Assembly (NCBI GenBank): GCA_963942565.1 | Contig: OZ012687.1 | Span: 11,418,912-11,482,911 of the forward strand | Length of the DNA stretch: 64,000 bases | Reading direction: 5' to 3' | Source of the DNA: Maea johnstoni | Taxonomy: Eukaryota; Annelida; Polychaeta; Spionida; Magelonidae | In this document: piece by piece, positions 1-12,100 of the stretch | Numbering within the stretch: the first letter of the stretch is position 1 | Layout of the letters: each line of letters begins with the position of its first letter | The notes under the pieces: generated by a model | What the model was told of the DNA's origin: nothing | Seen by the model: the letters and a program-made list of their open reading frames with translations, nothing else | Database searches by the model: none | Translations under genes and position numbers: made by a program

Positions 1-113
1 CAACAATACCAATTGCACTGATAGGGGTGATAGAAATATGCTCTGCTACAACCAGATTTGCAAATGCAAGATGGGCTATCACCAAAATACTACCCAAAAT
101 GACTGTCAGAAGA
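1..113 (+). CDS. EGF-like exon C, 5'-truncated by window edge
   Basis: The last 113 bp of a C exon: NNTNCTDRGDRN, CYNQICKCK and the NTTQNDCQK tail, ending at a GTAAGT donor at 114. It carries a private L-to-I change (QIC for QLC). The following intron is the type I form with the 74-bp duplication. Confidence 0.9.
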
Positions 114-3100
114 GTAAGTTTGAATTAATTGTAAAAAGTAGCAGGTGGACAATGAATTTCATTCAATTGACCAAATTACTTCTTAAAGCAAATTAGAAGC
201 ATGCCAGTAGAGAAAATTATATTCATTGATATAGTTCCAATAGGCTTTGCGCAAGCATTGACTCAGGTCACACATTATTTCATCGGCCAGTAATGTGTCT
301 CTCTATAATGTTGTTTAAGTTCCAGTAAGCATTGACTCAGGTCACACATTATTTTAGCGGCCAGTAATGTGTCTCTCTATTTGTTGTTAAAGTTCCAGTA
401 AGGATATTGAGTCTGACCCAATGGCCTTTTTATCTTACAGTTCTTGGCTCGTCATGTTCTGATACCAGCAACTGTACCGTGAGAGGTGACACAAATGCCA
501 TTTGCAATGAGAATACATGCAAATGCCGGCCTGGATTTTTCAAGAATGAAAATGAGATCTGTGAGAAAAGTAAGCAATGCAGATCACTAATCAGAAAAAT
601 GTCATTATATCACAGTATTGTAATTCAGTAAGAGAAATATACTTAATATAAAAAGGTATAACAAATTGATGTTGAGATAAATCTTGAAAGAAAATCTCTC
701 CATGAGGACTACAACATATGAACGAGTGTACAACACTTCCTCTTTTAATGCGCAGAACTATAAAGAAATTTATAGCAACTGTCTTTGTAATATGATGTCT
801 AGTTGAAAAAATATTTGAAATGTACTAAACATGTAAATCATTTACTGATTTATTTTGGACTGAGAAAATCCACATCATTTATGTTGCCTAATGGTTGGGA
901 GATAGACTTCTCTCACAAATGCAAAGATGTTATATAGAAGACGTAGCTAAATAAATCAACTGGGATATATTATTGATACCTTCCCTGTTATGATAGAGTG
1001 CCATTCATGCTTCTGAAAGTAGGAAATGGAAACCTTTTAGATTGTTTTTCTGTTTCAAGTCCATCTTTTTGAGTCTGATTACACATTTATACATTGTTAA
1101 ACTATTTTCTTTGGAAATGCACGTTTGTTATCTAAATGATTCTTACTGCAATATGTGCATTTCAGTTCTAGGTTCCTTCTGCAGTTACACAGTGAACTGC
1201 ACCAGTAGAGGAGATGAGAATTCCATATGCATGAATGGCACATGTAGCTGCACATATGGATACTTTACAAATTCCACCAGAAACAAATGCCAACTAAGTA
1301 AGCATGAAAATTCTTCATTGAATGTTGCAATGCATGGCAGTTAGTAGTATTAGATGACCAGGTGTAAATTCACAAGAATATCAAAGAAATATTGGGGCTG
1401 AACCCATCTCTATTACCTAAAAGTAACTTTACACATCTGCTAGTATATTTTAGCATTTTTCTCACTGCCATTATCATCGGTTATGCTCTCTGCACTGTAT
1501 GGATAAAGTAAAGAGTGATTCTCCTTGAAAATAGTGAGAAGTTGTTCAAGGCTTGTTTAATTTCCTTGCAGTCTTTGGATCCAGGTGTAACAACAGTACC
1601 AATTGCACTGATAGGGGTGATAGAAATATGCTCTGCTACAACCAGCTTTGCAAATGCAAGATGGGCTATCACCAAAATACTACCCAAAATGACTGTCAGA
1701 AGAGTAAGTTTGAATTAATTGTAAAAAGTAGCAGGTGGACAATGAATTTCATTCAATTGACCAAATTACTTCTTAAAGCAAATTAGAAGCATGCCAGTAG
1801 AGAAAATTATATTCATTGATATAGTTCCAATAGGCTTTGCGCAAGCATTGACTCAGGTCACACATTATTTCATCGGCCAGTAATGTGTCTCTCTATAATG
1901 TTGTTTAAGTTCCAGTAAACATTGACTCAGGTCACACATTATTTTATCGGCCAGTAATGTGTCTCTCTATATGTTGTTAAAGTTCCAGTAAGGATATTGA
2001 GTCTGACCCAATGGCCTTTTTATCTTACAGTTCTTGGCTCTTCATGTTCTGATACCAGCAACTGTACCGTGAGAGGTGACACAAATGCCATTTGCAATGA
2101 GAATACATGCAAATGCCGGCCTGGATTTTTCAAGAATGAAAATGAGATCTGTGAGAAAAGTAAGCAATGCAGATCACTAATCAGAAAAATGTCATTATAT
2201 CACAGTATTGTAATTCAGTAAGAGAAATATACTTAATATAAAAAGGTATAACAAATTGATGTTGAGATAAATCTTGAAAGAAAATCTCTCCATGAGGACT
2301 ACAACATATGAACGAGTGTACAACACTTCCTCTTTTAATGCGCAGAACTATAAAGAAATTTATAGCAACTGTCTTTGTAATATGATGTCTAGTTGAAAAA
2401 ATATTTGAAATGTACTAAACATGTAAATCATTTACTGATTTATTTTGGACTGAGAAAATCCACATCATTTATGTTGCCTAATGGTTGGGAGATAGACTTC
2501 TCTCACAAATGCAAAGATGTTATATAGAAGACGTAGCTAAATAAATCAACTGGGATATATTATTGATACCTTCCCTGTTATGATAGAGTGCCATTCATGC
2601 TTCTGAAAGTAGGAAATGGAAACCTTTTAGATTGTTTTTCTGTTTCAAGTCCATCTTTTTGAGTCTGATTACACATTTATACATTGTTAAACTATTTTCT
2701 TTGGAAATGCACGTTTGTTATCTAAATGATTCTTACTGCAATATGTGCATTTCAGTTCTAGGTTCCTTCTGCAGTTACACAGTGAACTGCACCAGTAGAG
2801 GAGATGAGAATTCCATATGCATGAATGGCACATGTAGCTGCACATATGGATACTTTACAAATTCCACAAGAAACAAATGCCAACTAAGTAAGCATGAAAA
2901 TTCTTCATTGAATGTTGCAATGCATGGCAGTTAGTAGTATTAGATGACCAGGTGTAAATTCTCAAGAATATCAAATAAATATTGGGGCTGAACCCATCTC
3001 TATTACCTAAAAGTAACTTTACACATCTGCTAGTATATTTTAGCATTTTTCTCACTGCCATTATCATCGGTTATGCTCTCTGCACTGTATGGATAAAGTA

Positions 3101-6100
3101 AAGAGTGATTCTCCTTGAAAATAGTGAGAAGTTGTTCAAGGCTTGTTTAATTTCCTTGCAGTCTTTGGATCCAGGTGTAACAACAATACCAATTGCACTG
3201 ATAGGGGTGATAGAAATATGCTCTGCTACAACCAGCTTTGCAAATGCAAGATGGGCTATCACCAAAATACTACCCAAAATGACTGTCAGAAGAGTAAGTT
3301 TGAATTAATTGTAAAAAGTAGCAGGTGGACAATGAATTTCATTCAATTGACCAAATTACTTCTTAAAGCAAATTAGAAGCATGCCAGTAGAGAAAATTAT
3401 AGTCATTGATATAGTTCCAATAGGCTTTGCGCAAGCATTGACTCAGGTCACACATTATTTCATCGGCCAGTAATGTGTCTCTCTATAATGTTGTTTAAGT
3501 TCCAGTAAGCATTGACTCAGGTCACACATTATTTTATCGGCCAGTAATGTGTCTCTCTATATGTTGTTAAAGTTCCAGTAAGGATATTGAGTCTGACCCA
3601 ATGGCCTTTTTATCTTACAGTTCTTGGCTCTTCATGTTCTGATACCAGCAACTGTACCGTGAGAGGTGACACAAATGCCATTTGCAATGAGAATACATGC
3701 AAATGCCTGCCTGGATTTTTCAAGAATGAAAATGAGATCTGTGAGAAAAGTAAGCAATGCAGATCACTAATCAGAAAAATGTCATTATATCACAGTATTG
3801 TTATTCAGTAAGAGAAATATACTTAATATAAAAAGGTATAACAAATTGATGTTGAGATAAATCTTGAAAGAAAATCTCTCCATGAGGACTACAACATATG
3901 AACGAGTGTACAACACTTCCTCTTTTAATGCGCAGAACTATAAAGAAATTTATAGCAACTGTCTTTGTAATATGATGTCTAGTTGAAAAAAGATTTGAAA
4001 TGTACTAAACATGTAAATCATTTACTGATTTATTTTGGACTGAGAAAATCCACATCATTTGTGTTGCCTAATGGTTGGGAGATAGACTTCTCTCACAAAT
4101 GCAAAGATGTTATATAGAAGACGTAGCTTAATAAATCAACTGGGATATATTATTGATACCTTGCCTGTTATGATAGAGTGCCATTCATGCTTCTGAAAGT
4201 AGGAACTGAAAACCTTTCAGATTGTTTTTCTGTTTCAAGTCCATCTTTTTGAGTCTGATTACACATTTATACATTGTTAAACTATTTTCTTTGGAAATGC
4301 ACGTTTAATATCTAAATGATTCTTACTGCAATATGTGCATTTCAGTTCTAGGTTCCCTCTGCAGTTACACAGTGAACTGCACCAGTAGAGGAGATGAGAA
4401 TTCCATATGCATGAATGGCACATGTAGCTGCACATATGGATACTTTACAAATTCCACCAGAAACAAATGCCAACTAAGTAAGCATGAAAATTCTTCATTG
4501 AATGTTGCAATGCATGGCAGTTAGTAGTATTAGATGACCAGGTGTAAATTCACAAGAATATCAAATAAATATTGGGGCTGAACCCATCTCTAGTACCTAA
4601 AAGTAACTTTAAACATCTGCTAGTATATTTTAGCATTTTTCTCACTGCCATTATCATCGGTTATGCTCTCTGCACTGTATGGATAAAGTAAAGAGTGATT
4701 CTCCTTGAAAATAGTGAGAAGTTGTTCAAGGCTTGTTTAATTTCCTTGCAGTCTTTGGATCCAGGTGTAAAAACAGTACCAATTGCACTGATAGGGGTTA
4801 TAGAAATATGCTCTGCTACAACCAGCTTTGCAAATGCAAGATGGGCTATCACCAAAATACCACCCAAAATGACTGTCAGAAGAGTAAGTTTGAATTGATC
4901 CTTAAAATTTCCATGTGGATAAAGATTGTTGTTTAGTTGACCAACTCACATCCCAAAACAAATCATAAGCCTGACACTGGAGGACATTATATCTATGACT
5001 ATAGTTCCAATAGGCTTTTAGCAGGCATTCAGTCAGGTCACACATTATTTCATTGGCCAGTAATGCATCTCTCTATACGTTGTTTAAGTTTCAGTGAGGA
5101 GATTAGGTCTGACGCATTTACCTATTTGTTTTACAGTTCTTGGCTCTTCATGTTCTGATACCAGCAACTGTACTGTGAGAGGTGACACAAATGCCATTTG
5201 CAATGAGAATACATGCAAATGCTGGCCTGGATATTTCAAGAATGAAAACGAGATCTGTGAAAAAAGTAAGCAATGGCAATGACTCATAAGGAAAATGATA
5301 TTCTATCACAGTATTTCAGTTTGAAATGTATGTAATCACAAAAATTGTATTGATTTGTACTGAGATAAATCTTGAAAGACCATCTCACCCTTCGTATTAC
5401 AAAATACAAAATATAGTACAACACCCTCTCTTATAATACGTGCAGAACTCTACAGATTATAGAAATTGTATTAGTTAAGTGATGTTAAGTTCAAATTACA
5501 AAGGTGATATGCCAAACTTGTCAGTATTTGCCAAATGATTTTTTGCAAGAGAAGGTTTATGCCATTTGTAATGATTGATGGGTGGGCAATGAATTATTTT
5601 TTACAAATGCAAAGATGTAATATAGAAGACCTAGCTAGATAAATCAATTGGGATATGTTGTAAATGCCTTGCCATTTATGATAGAGTCCCATTCATGCCT
5701 CTCAAAGTAGGAACTGAAAACCTTTTAGATTGTGTCTGTTTCATGTCCTTCACTTTGAGTCTGATTTCACAAGCATACATATATACCAAAAGATGTTCTG
5801 TGGATATACACATATGGTCACTAAAAGATTCTGACTGCAATCCGTGCATTTCAGTTCTAGGTTCCTTCTGCAGTTACACAGTGAACTGCACACGTAGAGG
5901 AGATGAGAATTCCATATGCATGAATGGCACATGTAGCTGCACATATGGATACTTTACAAATTCCACCAGAAACAAATGCCAACTAAGTAAGCATGAAAAT
6001 TCTTCATTGAATGTTGCAATGCATGGCAGTTAGTAGTATTAGAGGACCAGGTGTAAATTCACTAGAATATCAAAGAAATATTGGGGCTGAACCCATCTCT

Positions 6101-9100
6101 ATTACCTAAAAGTAACTTTACACATCTGCTAGTATATTTTAGCATTTTTCTCACTGCCATTATCATCGGTTATGCTCTCTGCACTGTATGGATAAAGTGA
6201 AGAGTGATTTTCCTTGAAAATAGTGAGAAGTTGTTCAAGGCTTGTTTAATTTCCTTGCAGTCTTTGGATCCAGGTGTAACAACAGTACCAATTGCACTGA
6301 TAGGGGTGATAGAAATATGCTCTGCTACAACCAGCTTTGCAAATGCAAGATGGGCTATCACCAAAATACTACCAAAAATGACTGTCAGAAGAGTATGTTT
6401 GAATTGATCCTTAAAAGTTCCATGTGGATAAAGATTGTTGTTTAGTTGACCAACTCACATCCCAAAACAAATCATAAGCCTGACACTGGAGGACATTATA
6501 TCTATGACTATAGTTCCAATAGGCTTTTAGCAAGCATTCAGTCAGGTCACACATTATTTCATTGGCCAGTAATGCATCTCTCTATACGTTTTTTAAGTTT
6601 CAGTGAGGAGATTAGGTCTGACGCAATTACCTATTTGTTTTACAGTTCTTGGTTCTTCATGTTCTGATACCAGCAACTGTACTGTGAGAGGTGACACAAA
6701 TGCCATTTGCAATGAGAATACATGCAAATGCCGGCCTGGATATTTCAAGAATGAAAACGAGATCTGTGAAAAAAGTAAGCAATGGCAATGACTCATAGGG
6801 AAAATGATATTCTATCACAGTATTTTAATTTGAAATGTATGTAATCACAAGAATTGTATTGATTTGTACTGAGATAAATCTTGAAAGACCATCTCACCCT
6901 TCGTATTACAAAATACAAAATATAGTACAACACCCTCTCTTATAATACGTGCAGAACTCTACAGATTATAGAAATTGTCTTAGTTAAGTGATGTTAAGTT
7001 CAAGTTACATTGTTGATATGCCAAACTTGTCAGTATTTGCAAAATGATTTTTTGCAAGAGAATGTATATGCCATTTGTAATGATTGATGGGTGGGCAATG
7101 AATTATATTTTTCAAATGCAAAGATGTTATATAGAAGACCTAGCTAGATAAATCAATTGGGATATGTTGTAAATGCCTTGCCATTTATGATAGAGTCCCA
7201 TTCATGCCTCTCAAAGTAGGAACTGAAAACCTTTTAGATTGTGTCTGTTTCATGTCCTTCACTTTGAGTCTGATTTCACAAGCATACATATATACCAAAA
7301 GATGTTCTGTGGATATACACATATGATCACTAAAAGATTCTGACTGCAATCCGTGCATTTCAGTTCTAGGTTCCTTCTGCAGTCACACAATCAACTGCAC
7401 AAGTAGAGGAGATGAGAATTCCATATGCATGAATGGCACATGTAGCTGCACATATGGATACTTTACAAATTCAACCAGGAACAAATGCCAACTAAGTAAG
7501 CATGCACATTCTTCATTGCATATTGCAATACATGATATTTAGTGGTATTAGATGGCCAGGTATAAATGCACCAGTATAACAAAGGAATTGGTGCTGAGCC
7601 CCTCTTTCTTATTTAAAAGTCACTTTACACATACGCAAGTATATCTTAGCATTTATATCACTACCATTATCATCGGCTATTTTCTCTGTACTTAATAGTT
7701 GAGATAAAGAGTGATGTATTCTGAAAATAGTGAGAAGTTGTCCAAGGTTTGTTTAATTTCCTTACAGTCTTTGGATCCAGGTGTAACAACAATACCAATT
7801 GCACTGATAGGGGTGATAGAAATATGCTCTGCTACAACCAGCTTTGCAAATGCAAGATGGGCTATCACCAAAATACTACCCAAAATGACTGTCTGAAGAG
7901 TAAGTTTGAATTGATCCTTAAAAGTTCCATGTGGATAAAGATTGTTGTTTAGTTGACCAACTCACATCCCAAAACAAATCATAAGCCTGACACTGGAGGA
8001 CATTATATCTATGACTATAGTTCCAATAGGCTTTTAGCAGGCATTCAGTCAGGTCACACATTATTTCATTGGCCAGTAATGCATCTCTCTATACGTTGTT
8101 TAAGTTTCAGTGAGGAGATTAGGTCTGACGCAATTACCTATTTGTTTTACAGTTCTTGGCTCTTCATGTTCTGATACCAGCAACTGTACTGTGAGAGGTG
8201 ACACAAATGCCATTTGCAATGAGAATACATGCAAATGCCGGCCTGGATATTTCAATAATGAAAACGACATCTGTGAAAAAAGTAAGCAATGGCAATGACT
8301 CATAGGGAAAATGATATCTATCACAGTATTTTAATTTGAAATGTATGTAATCACAAGAATTGTATTGATTTGTACTGAGATAAATCTTGAAAGACCATCT
8401 CCCCCTACGTATTACAAAATAAAAAATATAGTACAACACCCTCTCTTATAATACGTGCAGAACTCTACAGATTATAGAAATTGTATTAGTTAAGTGATGT
8501 TAAGTTCAAATTACAAAGGTGATATGCCAAACTTGTCAGTATTTGCCAAATGATCTTTTGCAAGAGAAGGTTTATGCCATTTGTAATGATTGATGGGTGG
8601 GCAATGAATTATTTTTTAGAAATGCAAAGATGTAATATAGAAGACCTAGCTAGATAAATCAATTGGGATATGTTGTAAATGCCTTGCCATTTATGATAGA
8701 GTCCCATTCATGCCTCTCAAAGTAGGAACTGCAAACCTTTTAGATTGTGTCTGTTTCATGTCCTTCACTTTGAGTCTGATTTCACAAGCATACATATATA
8801 CCAAAAGATGTTCTGTGGATATACACATATGGTCACTAAAAGATTCTGACTGCAATCCGTGCATTTCAGTTCTAGGTTCCTTCTGCAGTCGCACAATCAA
8901 CTGCACAAGTAGAGGAAATGAGAATTCCATATGCATGAATGGCATTTGTAGCTGCACATATGGATACTTTACAAATTCAACCAGGAACAAATGCCAACTA
9001 AGTAAGCATGCACATTCTTCATTGCATATTGCAATACATGATATTTAGTGGTATTAGATGGCCAGGTATAAATGCACCAGTATAACAAAGGAATTGGTGC

Positions 9101-12100
9101 TGAGCCCCTCTTTCTTATTTAAAAGTCACTTTACACATACGCAAGTATATCTTAGCATTCATATCACTACCATTATCATCGGCTATTTTCTCTGTACTTA
9201 ATAGTTGAGATAAAGAGTGATGTATTCTGAAAATAGTGAGAAGTTGTCCAAGGTTTGTTTAATTTCCTTACAGTCTTTGGATCCAGGTGTAACAACAATA
9301 CCAATTGCACTGATAGGGGTGATAGAAATATGCTCTGCTACAACCAGCTTTGCAAATGCAAGATGGGCTATCACCAAAATACTACCCAAAATGACTGTCA
9401 GAAGAGTAAGTTTGAATTAATTGTAAAAAGTAGCAGGTGGACAATGAATTTCATTCATTTGACCAAATTACTTCTTAAAGCATATTAGAAGCATGCCAGT
9501 AGAGAAAATTATATTCATTGATATAGTTCCAATAGGCTTTGCGCAAGCATTGACTCAGGTCACACATTATTTCATCGGCCTGTAATGTGTCTCTCTATAA
9601 TGTTGTTTAAGTTCCAGTAAGCATTGACTCAGGTCACACATTATTTTATCGGCCAGTAATGTGTCTCTCTATATGTTGTTAAAGTTCCAGTAAGGATATT
9701 GAGTCTGACCCAATGGCCTTTTTATCTTACAGTTCTTGGCTCTTCATGTTCTGATACCAGCAACTGTACCGTGAGAGGTGACACAAATGCCATTTGCAAT
9801 GAGAATACATGCAAATGCCGGCCTGGATTTTTCAAGAATGAAAATGAGATCTGTGAGAAAAGTAAGCAATGCAGATCACTAATCAGAAAAATGTCATTAT
9901 ATCACAGTATTGTAATTCAGTAAGAGAAATATACTTAATATAAAAAGGTATAACAAATTGATGTTGAGATAAATCTTGAAAGAAAATCTCTCCATGAGGA
10001 CTACAACATATGAACGAGTGTACAACACTTCCTCTTTTAATGCGCAGAACTATAAAGAAATTTATAGCAACTGTCTTTGTAATATGATGTCTAGTTGAAA
10101 AAAGATTTGAAATGTACTTAACATGTAAATCATTTACTGATTTATTTTGGACTGAGAAAATCCACATCATTTGTGTTGCCTAATGGTTGGGAGATAGACT
10201 TCTCTCACAAATGCAAAGATGTTATATAGAAGACGTAGCTAAATAAATCAACTGGGATATATTATTGATACCTTGCCTGTTATGATAGAGTACCATTCAT
10301 GCTTCTGAAATTAGGAACTGAAAACCTTTTAGATTGTTTTTCTGTTTCAAGTCCATCTTTTTGAGTCTGATTACACATTTATACATTGTTAAACTATTTT
10401 CTTTGGAAATGCACGTTTGTTATCTAAATGATTCTTACTGCAATATGTGCATTTCAGTTCTAGGTTCCTTCTGCAGTTACACAGTGAACTGCACCAGTAG
10501 AGGAGATGAGAATTCCATATGCATGAATGGCACATGTAGCTGCACATATGGATACTTTACAAATTCCACCAGAAACAAATGCCAACTAAGTAAGCATGAA
10601 AATTCTTCATTGAATGTTGCAATGCATGGCAGTTAGTAGTATTAGATGACCAGGTGTAAATTCACTTGAATATCAAAGAAATATTGGAGCTGAACCCATC
10701 TCTATAACCTAAAAGTAACTTTACACATCTGCTAGTATATTTTAGCATTTTTCCCACTGCCATTATCATCGGTTATGCTCTCTGCACTGTATGGTTAAAG
10801 TGAAGAGTGATTTTCCTTGAAAATAGTGAGAAGTGGTTCAAGGCTTGTTTAATTTCCTTGCAGTCTTTGGATCCAGGTGTAACAACAGTACCAATTGCAC
10901 TGATAGGGGTGATAGAAATATGCTCTGCTACAACCAGCTTTGCAAATGCAAGATGGGCTATTACCACAATACTACCCAAAATGACTGTCAGAAGAGTAAG
11001 TTTGAATTGATCCTTAAAAGTTCCATGTGGATAAAGATTGTTGTTTAGTTGACCAACTCACATCCCAAAACAAATCATAAGCCTAACACTGGAGGACATT
11101 ATATCTATGACTATAGTTCCAATAGGCTTTTAGCAAGCATTCAGTCAGGTCATACATTATTTCATTGGCCAGTAATGCATCTCTCTATAAGTTGTTTAAG
11201 TTTCAGTGAGGAGATTAGGTCTGACGCAATTACCTATTTGTTTTACAGTTCTTGGCTCTTCATGTTCTGATACCAGCAACTGTACTGTGAGAGGTGACAC
11301 AAATGCCATTTGCAATGAGAATACATGCAAATGCCGGCCTGGATATTTCAATAATGAAAACGACATCTGTGAAAAAAGTAAGCAATGGCAATGACTCATA
11401 GGGAAAATGATATCTATCACAGTATTTTAATTTGAAATGTATGTAATCACAAGAATTGTATTGATTTGTACTGAGATAAATCTTGAAAGACCATCTCACC
11501 CTACGTATTACAAAATAAAAAATATAGTACAACACCCTCTCTTATAATAACGTGCAGAACTCTAAAGATTATAGAAATTGTCTTAGTTAAGTGATGTTAA
11601 GTTCAAGTTACATTGTTGATATGCCAAACTTGTCAGTATTTGCAAAATGATTTTTTGCAAGAGAAGGTATATACCATTTGTAATGATTGATGGGTGGGCG
11701 ATGAATTATATTTTTCAAATGCAAAGATGTAATATAGAAGACCTAGCTAGATAAATCAATTGGGATATGTTGTAAATGCCTTGCCATTTATGATAGAGTC
11801 CCATTCATGCCTCTCAAAGTAGGAACTGAAAACCTTTTAGATTGTGTCTGTTTCATGTCCTTCACTTTGAGTCTGATTTCACAAGCATACATATATACCA
11901 AAAGATGTTCTGTGGATATACACATATGGTCAATAAAAGATTCTGACTGCAATCCGTGCATTTCAGTTCTAGGTTCCTTCTGCAGTCACACAATCAACTG
12001 CACAAGTAGAGGAGATGAGAATTCCATATGCATGAATGGCACATGTAGCTGCACATATGGATACTTTACAAATTCAACCAGGAACAAATGCCAACTAAGT

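Noticed and set aside
407-440. Apparent starts just upstream of A and B1 exons
   Set aside because: They begin at TTG or GTG, not ATG, and are intron sequence before a clear AG acceptor; the exon starts after the AG.
950-955. AATAAA in each type I A-B intron as a polyadenylation signal
   Set aside because: A common hexamer in AT-rich DNA, inside an intron of an open array, with no stop codon before it in frame with spliced exons.
1481-1718. Open frames of 63-82 residues on both strands across every C exon
   Set aside because: They overlap the C exon in other frames, lack cysteine pattern or homology, and run through splice sites. The six-cysteine frame explains the exon.
4937-5158. 73-residue plus-strand open frame in the C-A2 intron, repeated in most type II units
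   Set aside because: It sits in intron sequence, reaches into exon A in the wrong frame, and has no family features.
8164-8439. Recurrent 91-residue minus-strand open frame (also near 11260, 12767, 20466, 25068, 29664, 54435, 57532)
   Set aside because: It lies opposite an A2 exon and its intron, occurs only where small intron variants leave it open, and shows no domain; a shadow of the repeat.
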